Shown one piece after another: positions 12,001 to 31,686 of a DNA stretch of 64,000 nucleotides. The notes under the pieces were generated by a model. It made no database searches, was not told the DNA's origin, and saw only the letters and a list, made by a program, of their open reading frames with translations. The DNA is from Chondrosia reniformis. Its lineage: Eukaryota; Porifera; Demospongiae; Chondrillida; Chondrillidae. Where the stretch lies: assembly GCA_947172415.1 (NCBI GenBank), contig OX359199.1:398001-462000 (forward strand). The letters run 5' to 3'. Made by a program: the position numbers and the translations under genes. Every line of letters starts with the position of its first letter. Position 1 is the first letter of the stretch.

Positions 12001-15000
12001 TGTAATGTGGAAAGGGGGTCACCAGCAGCAACTGCCTCAGGATTTTCAGCTTTATCAGATGAACCGAGATGATCCACAGATACTGACTTATCTCTATTCT
12101 CAGTCACCTCTGTAGTATCAAATGGCTTGATTACCTCAGCTTCACTAACGGTAGGTAGTTGTGGGTGTGATTCAATTTTGGCTTGGGAAATTACAGCCGT
12201 TAAGAAATCCTCATTCACTTCCTGCCAAAGGGTATCTTTGCTCAGTGCCTCACTCAAGATCCCCTCACATACAGTAGCCACAGTAGGAGATTCAATCAAC
12301 GATGTACTCGTTTTGATAGGTCGCGGTTTTCTATTAAGTAAGGTATACTTTAATGAGGTTTTACCGACCCTAGAAGACCCAGTAAACATGCAACGAATTA
12401 TCCGGACTACAATGGAACCTTGTTGTTCTTTGGCTTCCTGATACCATTGTGGAACCTGAAGATATAAAATCAAAGCAAATTACTATTGAATTTATAAAGT
12501 TGAAATATGTCAAAATCAGTAACTCTTACACTTCTATTTCTAAAAGTGTAATTTCAATTAACCTGAAGGCATTTAGTGTCTAGCTATCGAGCATTTAAAA
12601 TTTAATACGATTGAACACTAAAATTTTAACAATCAAGAACAACATACTGTAGAGGACTTCTCTGCTTTATGAGGTATTATGATGCCAAGATCTTTAACTA
12701 TCATCTCAGCAACACTTTTAAGACCAGCAGAATGAAGCATGTGTAAAATAAGTAGAGCTGTTTCATCTTTAGAAAGATTTGGAATTTTTATCTGCCCGAG
12801 AAAGTCAAGCAGTTGTTGATCCTGATTCATTTCATTTTTTATTTTGAGTGCATCCACTTCATTTTCAGTAATACCAAGCTTCTTTGCAAGTTGAGCCCAG
12901 GAGTCACCCAAATGAGCTTTAAGACTCTGCCATAAAGGATTACCATGTTCATAGGAGTTGAACACTAAATTATAAAGTAAATTATAAATAACAGTTAACA
13001 GCTAGATGACGATACTATGTATATATACGTAACATAAACCTATAAATATAGATATAACATGCAGTTCAAAAATAATTATATGTAAACTTACTAGCTACAT
13101 TTGGGTTTGAATTGTGGAAAGCTATTCTGCACAGCTTTGGTCCAGAATCCACAATTCTACAAGCTACTGTAAATAAGCTCATTTCATTTTCGATTATGAC
13201 CTTTTTAATCAACTTCATCATATCAGCTTTCTTTATTTCTGGCTTGTCTTGTGATGACTTGATTTGTTTCAATGCTCTATGATTGACTTTAAGCACCTCA
13301 GTTAATTTTTGATACTGTTTTACTGAAACATCAGGAGTTAAAATGTATTTCTCAATGAATGAAACAGCTTTTTCTCCTATATTTAAATGAACAGAGAAAG
13401 GTAAACAGGATTATACATAAATAATCAATAACATTATTTACCTATCCCTTAGATCTTAGATTGGATGCAAACTGCATATTTCTTAGTATGATACTGATAT
13501 TGACTAGACTTACATATACAGTGGTACCTCACAAATGCGACCACCTTTGGGACCACATTTTTTTGTCTTAATTTTGAGGTGGTCCTAATTCTGAAATTAT
13601 TACGTACATGTACACGTAGAAATATCTGTCAACAAAATGGCGGACGCTTGGCTGGCTTTCGTTTTCTACCTTAAAAATAAGCTTTTTCTTCCTTAACGTC
13701 GAGCATTGAACCAGCGAAAGGGATTTAGAAAGCACTTTTACTAAGGTAAAGCTTGCACAAACGGTTTCTATGAGATATGGCATTGGCGACGACCAGAACT
13801 CGAACTTTGTTTTCACACCTGGTCGTTATACCGAGGTTATTTGCCGGTTATTTTAATAATATCGGTCCGAAAATAGTGGTCGTAAAAGTGAATTCCGAGG
13901 TGGTCGCTTTTCTGAACACCTAAAGTACAGCGCGAGATACAAGAATTACTCGGGACCAAAACAATGTGTTGCAATTTTGAGGTGGTCTTAATACTGAGGT
14001 GGTCGTTAAGCGAGGTTCCACTGTACTGATTTACCTGAAATTACTAAATAATTAAATATCAGGAGGTATACTTTATCTTAGATTTAAAACTGTGTATTTC
14101 TTAGTATGACTAAACAGTAGAACTCACTTTCCAATGACCAATTGGGATCAATTGTCAGGAATTTGTCAATACCTGTACCATATGAATTAATTAATTATAT
14201 TATTTATATTATATATATTATATTAGATTACCTTAGTATATTGTAACTTGCACTGTATATATATATACGTATAATATGGGTTCATACCCTATTATTATAA
14301 CACTTATTTATACATAAATTTTGCAAATGGTGGAGTTTGGGAAACTTACATTAACTATTGCCCTTTATCATGTTAAATGTGAAAATCGTTAGGATTACGA
14401 ATATATATAACAAGGCAGCCAATTAATTTGAGCACGGAAGGCAGCAGCCCCACGAGTTATTTTAATTCGAATTACTGTTTGCATACATTTGCTCTTAATG
14501 CAAGTGAAATTTAACTGCAGAACTCATAATGGAAATGTCCTGCATATTATACATCATATACAGGTATTGACAAATTCCTGACAATTGATCCCAATTGGTC
14601 ATTGGAAAGTGAGTTCTACTGTTTAGTCATACTAAGAAATACACAGTTTTAAATCTAAGATAAAGTATACCTCCTGATATTCAATTATTTAGTAATTTCA
14701 GGTAAATCAGTATTCCTATACGTATACGTATGCTGTTCGAATACTATTGTGTGTGTAATTCATGTGTAGGTTCTTTGGCAAACAAACCCGCTATAAGCAA
14801 AAGTCAAAGATCTTTGGAAGAAGACTTTTTAGGTAAACAAGGCATGCACAAGTGCACATATAAACATATATACACACAGTGGAACACGTTTATAACGAAC
14901 ACTGATTTAACGAAATTTCGTATATATCTATATATATATAATACGGGTTCATACGCAACTATTATAACACTTATTTTATACGTCGATATATGTATAATAC

Positions 15001-18000
15001 GAGTTCATACGTAACTATTGTTACGCTTAATTTATACGTCAATACATCGTTTTTGCAAATGGCGGCGTTCAGGAAGCTTTAGTTAACGAAGCTTTTCCAT
15101 CGTTATTTATAAAGTTCAAGACACTTAAGCGTCCTCAATCGTTAGTATTACGAATATATATATTAAATCTCAACGATGCGGCCAAGTAGTTCGAGTTAAA
15201 CCCCACGAGTTTTTAAACTCGAAATACTTGTTTAATTTATATTTGTTAATCAAGAGCTGTATCCAAGTTTTACAAGACTCACTATTAGTTGGTGTCTTTA
15301 CTTTTTGGGCTTGCCTTAGAGAATGATTGGCAAGCTTAAGGTAACCTGTATAGAATATAACATTTGTGGAAATCTAGATCATAAACATGCCAAATGATAT
15401 ATTAATGTATAATTACGTTCATTTATTTACCTTTGGGATCACGAAGAAATTCTCGAATTTTCTTTCCAAGTGCATTGTTCTGTTCTCCTCTGTCCTCTAG
15501 AAGTATGTCTCGTAAGTAACGAAGCTTTCTAAGACTCGGATCACCAGTCAGGAAGCCATATAGCAGTCCACCAGCAGCTTCAACTTCGGCATCAGCTAAT
15601 CTGTCATATTGCCCTCTCTTGACAACTTTCTTACTGTGCAACTGCTGTGCTACATCTTTGATGTTGGAACGCTCCTTCAAATCATTCAGAATTGTACCAA
15701 GGAACTCTTTAATGACATCTGGGTCTCCCATGTCTGTAGTATATTAAGTCAAATGATTGAATGATATGTCCTAGAACTGTATGTGTCAGTGCACTATATA
15801 TTTCTTTAATTGTTTATATGTACATAGCTATAGCTGTGTAATGCATGTCATACTGTCATCATCTTCATTGTCATTTTCATCATTAGCTCCTCTTATATTT
15901 TCATCTTCTCTCTTCATTTTCTTTGATTGAGGAGTACTCTCTCGGGAATGTTCAAGAGAGACTACACGTATTGACACAAGAACATTTAGCAGTTTATAAA
16001 ACCTTCAAAGTTTTTGTCATTGAAATATCATGTACAAAATAAGGATTTCTTCTAGCTGTATTGAATTTATCCTCTGTGCGATTAAAATTTCAACTTTTAG
16101 ACATCTAAGCTCTGGGAATTAAATAATCAGAAAAACATTAAACCAACTGCTACATTCTCAGACTCAAGTCAAAAGATGAACCATTCAAAGATAATAATAT
16201 TTAATCATGTATGAAAGTGGAATATTATTATTTGGAGCACTGAGTCTGCCATAAGTGTTTACCTGGGGATTCCCCAAAATACTCTTTATAGATGGTCATG
16301 GCCAGATCAACATGATTTCCCACTGTGTCGTCATTTAAAAGTGCTTCAGCCAAAGCTCTCAACTTGTTACCACTCTTATCTCTGTCTAGTATCCCATAGA
16401 GGAAATCAGCGTCTTTTCTGGGATTTCCAGTTAGGATAGAAGACATCTCTCCAGCATCAATTACTCCTTTATTACGTAAATCAGCTGCTATTCTACTGAC
16501 TTGACACTTTCTTAATCTATCTAGAATCTTCCACTCCTTGATAAATCTTTTAACCTTTTCTGGGTTTCCTTGACCTAATGTACGTATAATGTAATTGGTA
16601 AGTATACATGTAAGCAATCACCCATACATTGGCCAAGATGGAAAAAAAGAACCACAGACAATATACAGACTGCAGCCTCCATCTTCACTTATTCTTCTTT
16701 AAATGATTAATATAAGGCAGTCAAGCTACTGTAAGTCACCAATAAAGTGTACCACAGTGATGGGCTCTAAGGACAGTACGTAGGTACCCTCAATGTTACA
16801 TCTGTGGTTAAGTACATAGCTGGGTCATGCATGTCATACCATCATCAATTTCATTGTCACTTTCATCATCAGTTCCTCTTACATTCTCAGCTCTCTTCAT
16901 TTTCTTTGATTGAGGTACTGTGTAGTAAAGAGAGTCTTCATGCTATATATGCCAATAGCAGTTTTGTAAAACATGAGGACGGAGACTTATGATGAGGAAC
17001 GGATGAGGAGGAGATGTTTAGGGATAAGGTGACACATACCATTATCATCTTCATTGTCACTTTCATCATCAGCTCCTCTTACAGTCTCATCTTCTCTCTT
17101 CATTTTCTTTGATTGAGGAGTACTTTCATACACTATGTAGTTAAAGAGAGTCTTCATGCTATGCCAATAGCAGTTTTGTAAAACATGAGGACAGAGACTT
17201 ATGATGAGGAACGGATGAGGAGGAGATGTTTAGGGATAAGGTGGAGATTGACATGGAAACACATAGAAAGGAATGATTAATGTGAAGAAATTAAAGTATT
17301 TGGAGAGTTCAAGGAATGTATAAGTCTTGTAATGTAGCGTAAGAAGACTGTACAAAGGATGATAGTAGGACAGAGCCTAAGCAAGAGACGCACAAGGAGA
17401 AACTGGAGAGGTCAAAAAATACATGACAATCACATTACTGTCAGCAGACCTAGCTGAAGACAGAGATGGACTGGAAATGTACATACATTTGGTCTATTTC
17501 CATAGACTAAGAATGATAACAATCCTCTTTTTATAGGTAGATAGACAGATATTGGTATTATATACCTCATGCCTAGGAGAAAATCTGTATTGATTATACA
17601 ATACCTACTACATTAGGAGGACTTATCTACTTAGCAGTCACTGAAAGTTGTCATATATACACAGTTTGTAATTATATAATTTAACTTTGCTGTATATATA
17701 AAATAGAATATAGAGAGTGTATATAGTAAATGTTTACAGTGAACCTTACCAGCAATTCCAAGGAACTCTGAGATAATATCAGCAAGATCCTTGTGAGTAC
17801 CTTTAGTTGTGTTGGCATAGAGACACTCTTTTAAAGCTAACAGTTTATTAGTAGATTTGTCTCTTTGTAGTATCATGTATAGATTACTGGCTGCCTCTCC
17901 AGCTCTTTTCTTAAATCCTATATCTTCAGCCTCATCTTTATCAATCACACCTTCACTTAGTAGATCTGGACCTAGTCCTCTAATATCACACTCTTTCAGT

Positions 18001-18191
18001 TGTTCCAAGAATTCCCCTCTTTCTAAGAATTCTTTAATCTCCTTTGGCGTTTCTGAAATATTATTTCAAAAGGGTTCATCAAACACAAACACAAAACAAT
18101 GGACTGTAAACTAACAATTGGATGGTTACACTTGACTCTGCAGGTTCACATCAGTTTGGCAGTTACAGTAGAGGAACTTACTTTTTGGCAT
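9013..18191 (-). CDS. CARD-like x3 / Death / ROC-COR GTPase / Death protein (12 exons, ~1449 aa)
   Basis: Exons (minus): 18191-18182, 18052-17750, 17132-17040, 16917-16840, 16574-16263, 15961-15854, 15733-15431, 13376-13092, 12964-12648, 12455-10272, 9823-9748, 9293-9013; 4350 nt, every intron phase matches. The first coding exon is only 10 nt. Domains: three related six-helix, CARD-like modules (about aa 5-104, 162-265, 302-402) with the shared pattern GVID...LYxIL.RDKS.NKL.AL; basic/acidic linkers between them (SKKMKRED then DDESDNEDD); a helical region (403-497); a Death domain (WQSLKAHLGDSWAQLAKKLGI, 498-603); a ROC GTPase with P-loop GSSRVGKTS, switch DTGGQPSFQD and GTNLD; a COR-like region to ~1331; and a C-terminal Death domain (WAKFCTKLKQPGLEMNQLADNI). 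Known: ROCO/death-fold proteins act in death or immune signalling. Inferred: a cytosolic or nuclear signalling GTPase. The CARD versus other death-fold assignment is uncertain. Confidence 0.8.
13519..14023. mobile_element. pogo/Tc1-type MITE, ~505 bp, TA target-site duplication
   Basis: Begins CAGTGGTACCTC and ends GAGGTTCCACTG, flanked by TA on both sides. Subterminal GACCACC and GGTGGTC motifs recur. No transposase is encoded. It sits in the 2-kb intron (13377-15430) of the ROC-COR gene and its ends resemble the larger element at 41657-43109. Confidence 0.8.
14024..14713. repeat. Long inverted repeat, ~148-bp arms
   Basis: The left arm (about 14026-14177, starting TGATTTACCTGAAATTACTA) reappears nearly perfectly as its reverse complement at about 14563-14712. 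The ~385-bp centre is a second, diverged repeat. It lies inside an intron of the ROC-COR gene. Confidence 0.8.
14245..15245. repeat. Two diverged copies of a dispersed repeat (14245-14490 and 14930-15245)
   Basis: Both copies share, in order, ATAATAYGGGTTCATAC, CTATTATAACACTTATTT, GCAAATGGYGG, a TTACGAATATATATA run and CCCCACGAGTT. The first copy forms the centre of the long inverted repeat. The second begins after CAGTGGAACACGTTTATAAC at 14878, which looks like a transposon end. Family unknown. Confidence 0.55.
15854..17132 (-). repeat. Triplicated NLS/acidic linker exon (exons 15854-15961, 16840-16917, 17040-17132)
   Basis: Three coding exons of the ROC-COR gene share the sequence STPQSKKMKRED followed by ADDESDNEDD-type acidic residues. 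All are phase 1-1, so insertion or loss keeps frame. Part of the neighbouring intron (a GCCAATAGCAGTTTTGTAAA motif and a GATGAGGAACGGATGAGGAG motif) is also duplicated at about 16950-17025 and 17165-17240, showing that an exon plus its intron was copied. Confidence 0.8.
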
Positions 18192-18590
18192 TTACTTCTT
18201 TAAAACTAAAATTGGAAATGATACAGAAGTTCTTTGAAGAATATAGTGTTCAGCTTTACGTAGCAAAGTTTAGTTAGGTCCGGTCTAAAGCAGTTATTGT
18301 CCAAATAAGGATCAGCTCATGAATATATCTTGACCTCTTGGAAAGGTGTGACCACATTGGACTTTCCAGGAAATACCCCAGTTTACACAAGATCGACATA
18401 CCATTACTGTCAAAGTGCACAATATGCAACTATGTATGTACTATAGGGCAACTATGTATATAGCTCTCCTGTTGTCAAAAATAATAATTATATATCTTAA
18501 ATTCACTCATAAACATTCACTTATGCTTTAAAAGTACTCCATATAACTTCAGTAAGAAGGAGTTTCATAAACATTAGTTCAGGACTTTGT
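18192..18590. other. Spacer between DDX42 stop and ROC-COR start
   Basis: 400 bp between two co-oriented genes. It must hold the DDX42 3' UTR and the promoter and 5' UTR of the ROC-COR gene. No specific motif is assigned. Confidence 0.4.
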
Positions 18591-26349
<7,759 letters not shown>

Positions 26350-26376
26350 TTTACCTATTTTAGAAAATTGTTAAAA
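26350..26376. promoter_or_regulatory. 27-bp gap between divergent DDX42 and CMC1 start codons
   Basis: DDX42 starts at 26349 (minus) and CMC1 at 26377 (plus). There is no room for two separate promoters, so the promoter must overlap one or both 5' ends. CTATTTTAG (plus) looks like a 3' splice site just before the CMC1 ATG. Transcript ends are not visible from sequence. Confidence 0.5.
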
Positions 26377-27375
26377 ATGGCTGCCACCGAATCGGAATCA
26401 CTTCGAAAGGTGGAGAAGGACGTCCTGATTGCAAAGAAGATGAGAGAAAAAGCAAAATTGCTCTGCAGTGACTACGTTAAATGTGTGTTCTCTCACGAGC
26501 ATGTTGATAGTTAAAGGTCTTCACTGTTAATCTAATGGCCTTGCTACATTATGCACTATACACTACTTGTATATTGAGTTGTCAGTCAGAGGCTCCTAAT
26601 GTATTATATGTGAAGCTTCTTGTATAGTCTATGTACATTTTCAAATTTGATCTGAAATGTGATCAATAGCAGTTGAATCACTGTACATGTACACTTTGCA
26701 TATATAGCATTTGAGGAGTGTTGCAAAGGACGGACCCTCTCCATGGTGTTTTCATGTCGGAAGGAGAATGAAGCACTGAAGAGCTGTATTGCTTCATAGT
26801 ATGTCACTGTGTGTCTGTCAGCATTTACAAGTTCATTTCATTGATCAAGGATTAATTAGATTATTCATATCACGAGGTTTAGTTCCCTATTGACTTTTTA
26901 ATTTATTAAAGAGTAGGCATAGCATATAGGAAAATGGTGTATTAGATTATTCAGAGCTTTGTATGAGGAAACAGGAGTCTTTTCTTTCTTCTCTTGCTCC
27001 ACTGACAGTCTGTACCAGACGAGCTGTTTCTAGGATTCAGTGACCCTGGAACTGGTAGTCTTTTGGGAGTTGTTCTTAGATCCTCCTATGCATACATACC
27101 TTTCCTCATATTGATGTTAATAATGTAAGGAAATGGTTTATTAGACTATTCACGCATTCAATATAGATCTATGCCAGTCTAACTACATATAGTTATTGAT
27201 GAGTGATTAATGTATTCTACTGTGCTGCATTTCATATTAAGATGGCCTTTCTCTCTCATTTATTTGTAGCTACACTGATCAAGCATTCTTTGAGGATTGT
27301 AAAGCGGAATATTTACAGGAAAGAAAGGAATTTTTAGAAACTGGGCAACGACCACAGAAATTAAAACGCATGTAG
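26377..27375 (+). CDS. CMC1: CMC1, COX assembly mitochondrial protein (3 exons, 100 aa)
   Basis: Exons 26377-26482, 26708-26798, 27270-27375; 303 nt with matching phases. It carries the family's twin CX9C pattern: C30-x9-C40 (CSDYVKSFEEC) and a second pair in CRKENEALKSC. The N-terminal RKVEKDVLIAKKMREKAK and C-terminal FFEDCKAEYLQERKEFLETG match animal CMC1 closely, and the length is normal. Known role: a small intermembrane-space protein imported through the MIA40 route and needed for COX1/complex IV assembly. The exon-1 donor (AAAT/GTGTGT) was chosen because it restores the exact CX9C spacing; reading on instead gives an early stop. Confidence 0.95.
26960..27065 (+). repeat. Diverged copy of the dispersed ~100-bp repeat
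   Basis: Shares ACAGGAGTCTTTTCTT, a CTCCACTG string and GCTGTTTCT with the copy at 22150-22260, in the same order. It lies in CMC1 intron 2. Confidence 0.5.
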
Positions 27376-27666
27376 CGGACATTGCAACTGACCATTTCTA
27401 GCATTTCAAATTTTGTAAATCACGCTATAATTCCACATACAGCTATTTTGTCCTTTTAGGTGGTATAAATAGAGCCAAGGGTAGCAATATGGAAGATTAA
27501 TGAGTGGTACATGTACACATGGTATAGCTGTGAACTGGTAGCATACATGTTTATGCTGTTTATATATATGTATTACAGCTTTATTTACAGCTGCTTATTT
27601 CCTTTGCAAACACATGCAGTAGCTATGTAATGGATATAGAAGTCACATGACAAGTTTGTAAATAAA

Positions 27667-30070
27667 ATGGCGTCCGCCCTCAGGCTTGGGAACGAGACCA
27701 AAGTTGACTCGAAAGGTAACGTAGTTTAGAGAATCGAAACGATTTAGGTTATCCTTTGCTGGCTCCCACAGACGAGAAGATGGACCAGCTGGTGAACGAA
27801 GAGCGTCAGCAACGCGTTCCAGAGTTGCGCAATAAGCGTCACTCTCCACAGAATCCTCTTCCCAATAAACAAGCAAGTGTGAACAGCTCTACTCACTGGG
27901 ACGACTCTAATGATCCTACGGCTCCACTCTTGAAACAGAGCGGTAACGGAAGGTATACGACGAACCGTAAAGCTTCGGTATTTGACTTTAGCACGAAGAC
28001 ATACACCTGCCCTACCTGTCAGGGGGTGGGTAGGGTACCAAAGAGTGAGTCGAATATTAGATAAGTTTGCTCTCCAATCCACTTTTACTTCTTTTCTATA
28101 GGACCTGTATCACATACACATACACTGTATGTAGACCCTCTATATCTATCCACCATTGTAGACATTTTTATTGAACATGGTATATGTTACTGTACAATTA
28201 AACTTATGTATTGTGAATAGGTGCTTATGTATGTGTGTGTGTGTGTGTGTTTTAGAGGTTGTATACCACAAGTATTTCAATTTTTTACTATTCAATTTTA
28301 AATTGATGTTGAATAGAAAACGAAGAAGAGTTGGTGGCTATTATACCATATAAGGATAAGAGATTAAAGAAACCAACCAGATAGTAAGAACACACTAGGA
28401 GTGGATATGTAGGTTGGGTTGATGGATGGAGGAGTGAGGGATGGGTTGACGGATGGAGGAGTGAGGGATGGATTGACGGATGGAGGAGTGAGGGATGGGT
28501 TGACGGATGGAGGAGTGAGGGATGGGTTGACAGATGGAGGAGTGGAGGAGTGAGGGATGGATTGACGGATGGAGGAGTGAGGGATGGGTTGACGGATGGA
28601 GGAGTGAGGGATGGGTTGACAGATGGAGGAGTGGAGGAGTGAGGGATGGGTTGACAGATGGAGGAGTGGAGGAGTGAGGGATGGGTTGACAGATGGAGGA
28701 GTGGAGGAGTGAGGGATGGGTTGACAGATGGAGGAGTGGAGGAGTGAGGGATGGGTTGACAGATGGAGGAGTGGAGGAGTGAGGGGTGGGTTGATGGATG
28801 GAGGAGTGAGGGGTGGGTTGACGGATGGAGGAGTGAGGGATGGGTTGATGGATAAGGTACAATAGGTAGATTAATCATCTACTACAGCCTACATATATAG
28901 CTATAGATTAAAGGGATTGGCTTTATTTTTGTATTTTCTTCTTTTGTGTAGTTGCTGCTATTTCTCAATATTTTTACTTTTATTTATAATTACTGGTTCT
29001 TTGGCACTGGCCCTCCTGTATCCTCGTGCTATAGAACTGGACCCAATCAGTTTCCACTCCAACAACTGGACCTACATCAGTGGAAACGCAACCAACACGA
29101 CCAATAGTAGCAAGGCTTTAGATGTTGTGAATATGAATGTGACTGTAAGTATATATTTATCAATGTTAGGAGGACTATTTGTGTGTCATGTCTGAAGTAC
29201 AACTCTTCTAACTTTTGGTCTTCCTAGTCCCTCTAGTCCCTTCTAGTCCCTTCTAGTCCTGCCAATGCTTTTGGTTATACAGTAACCTGTTTAATACCTG
29301 GTATATGTATGTACTTACTCAATATATTGTCTTCATGTTTGTAGTCGACACTGATGTTGAACAATCTAAACTTTGTTCCAGTCACAATAGACACTTTAAA
29401 TATTTCTGTCTATCACGATCAAATCTTTGTTGGTTGTACTGTAAGAGTTCATTGTAGTTTGCCTGCAAGGCAGCAAAAATCTGTAAGTTGGAGATGAAGG
29501 CTGATAAGTACTAACCACAACCATTAGCATTCCACTGCTGATTAAATTTTACATGTGCTAGCAATAGTTTTATATGTCCAATGTGTGTTGTAGATCAACG
29601 TCACTACCACGTTAAAATTCACAGGCGGTCAAGCAGCAAAAATCAAGTAATTTCCACATTTACTCATCTCATGTGTATTGTATGATATACAGAAGACATG
29701 TATATGTTGAATGTATCTTTTGTGTGATTAGTTTATTTGAGTCTAACTTGAATGTAACACAGTCTGCTTGTATACGTAAGCAACTTAGTACTTTTGTTTC
29801 AGTTTTCTGTCAATTTAAGAACCTGCTTGTTAAGTGAATTGTCTGTGGTTCTGCTTTAGTCTTTGAACATCTAGACAACTAGAGACACATGCAGTTTATT
29901 TCTTTGGAATCAAAGAAACAAACTGTGTCTCTGGATGAGAAATCAGTTGGAAGAAATCTCTATCATTTATATTGTATGTGGGATAGTTTGAAGGTTATAT
30001 ATACACACTTTTGGCCCTCTTAGGTGGTTGTGTAAAGCTGGTCAACAGTGGAGACAAGAGATACTACTGA
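27667..30070 (+). CDS. TMEM106: TMEM106 family lysosomal membrane protein (8 exons, 287 aa)
   Basis: Exons 27667-27715, 27772-28044, 28317-28383, 28952-29144, 29345-29482, 29594-29646, 29732-29775, 30024-30070; 864 nt with matching phases. Diagnostic family signature: TCPTCQGVGRVPKKNEEELV then AIIPYKDKRLKKPTR, followed by one hydrophobic segment (CCYFSIFLLLFIITGSLALA, aa ~132-152) and a luminal domain with several N-glycosylation motifs (NWT, NAT, NTT, NIS, NVT). Known: TMEM106 proteins are type II membrane proteins of late endosomes/lysosomes. Length is close to human TMEM106B (274 aa). An AATAAA at 27661-27666 directly abuts the ATG and might serve CMC1, but this is speculative. Confidence 0.93.
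28417..28856. repeat. 27/39-bp minisatellite in TMEM106 intron 3
   Basis: About 15 units of the type GGATGGAGGAGTGAGGGATG plus GGTTGAC, with a longer form in which GGAGGAGTGGAGGAGTG is duplicated. Long open frames here on the minus strand are repeat artefacts. Confidence 0.9.
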
Positions 30071-31500
30071 AGTTTAAGTAAGTGTATTAATATAATAAAT
30101 AACTGCATACTATTAGTAAAATAAATAATCATATACAGCGTATATACTATTTGTAAATTAAATAATTATGTACCATTAGTAAAATAAATAACCTTTAATT
30201 TATCATCCATTGAGATCAGATTGAAAATTATAAAAATTCAACAACCAACAATAACGTATTATACTATTAGTAAAATAAATAACTGAATGTTATTGTTATA
30301 TTTAAGATATTACAATGTGGCACATTCCTCCATTTTCTCTCGATTGATTAGTAATGGATATTTTGTTATGAAACTGGTCATTCTATTCAATCATGCTACA
30401 AATGCTTTAATTATGTTGTATAGCTTGTATTTTGTGACGTGTATGGTTTTTCTCCTCTCTATTCTCTACGTAGTATTGTATCCCAATACAATTACATGGG
30501 GCAGGATTTCAGTACAAATACCGATGCTGGTCCATACTTGGACTGTGGAGCTCTCTCGCGCAAAAAGACTGTAACTTTCATAACTTGATGACTCTAATAG
30601 TCACTGCATATTATAATCGTACATGTACCACCAATCAAGTGTAGCATTGTACAAATGACTATATAATTAAATATTTTTCACAGAATCTGAGAACAAGCAA
30701 AGTTAAAAAAATTAATGAAAGTTATATAATCTGTTATCGTTTCACCATTCTAGTTCTATATAGTCAAGCTGTTACGTAGCTCATACTACTCATTATGCGC
30801 CCATGGAACTAAAGAGGAAGAATAGGGAATTGTGTATTTGGGTCAGGAGGGTCTCCCTGTAATTATGCAAGTTAATAACCAGTGTTTAGCAATGACTATG
30901 TATATATGCAAATACATGTGTTGTAATACTCATACACACAATATATAAAGAAGTTAAATACAATGTACAGTACTCGAGAACATGACTTGAAAGGGAGTGT
31001 TTCTCTACTGTATATTCTTGAAATATAGTGGCTAGTCTATACATTTATATAAATTTTAACTCATATTTGATTGGGATGTTCCATATACCAATCACTTTTT
31101 AGCATTCCTGATTTGGGGCCAGCTTGAAATATCATAGAAATGTCCTCCTGCAACAGGATAACTGTGCTCTAAAGAACTCCTTAAGCAACCTCAACATGTG
31201 ACAACCTTTAGTGATGCATACGTCTCCACTAGTGCAGTAGTTTGTTTCAGCTCAATTATATATGATATAATTTTATAAGCATAAGTTTATGCATTTCTCC
31301 TATTTAGAGGTAATGTAATTTTATAAGTAGGTATAGGTATGAGCTCGATAGAACCAGTGCAATTTAGCAATATGCTTATCTCCTAGCTTACCACAGAAAA
31401 TATACACCCAAATTTTAAAGATCATTTTCACCGTACTATTTCTCTGAAACTCATGCAATTACGGCCTTAGGAATTATTTATATTCTAAAGGTCGTACATG
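30071..31500. other. Gene-free spacer 3' of TMEM106
   Basis: AT-rich, with a loosely repeated ATTAGTAAAATAAATAA motif at 30105-30285. A hydrophobic ORF at 30287-30574 has no recognisable homology and is not called. No RNA gene seen. Confidence 0.45.
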
Positions 31501-31504
31501 ACAT

Positions 31505-31595
31505 ATTCCCAGAAATGGCTGTCTGACCCAGTGGAGAAGAAGATGAAAGAAGGGAAAAGAAGGAAGAAAAGACTACTGTATCTTCATCCAATGCC
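31505..31595 (+). repeat. Dispersed ~90-bp repeat copy
   Basis: Nearly identical to the reverse complement of 22150-22240 in DDX42 intron 7; see that entry. Confidence 0.7.
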
Positions 31596-31686
31596 TACGT
31601 GGATTGATCGGCCCTGGCAACTCCATACTTTCCTGATCGAACTCAAAATAGCGCCTATCAGAAATGTATCGAAGACGTGAATTCAG

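Noticed and set aside
28288..28878. 196-aa Pro/Ser/His-rich ORF
   Set aside because: Minisatellite in TMEM106 intron 3.
30287..30574. 95-aa hydrophobic ORF
   Set aside because: AT-rich DNA gives hydrophobic residues by chance; no homology and no splice or domain support.
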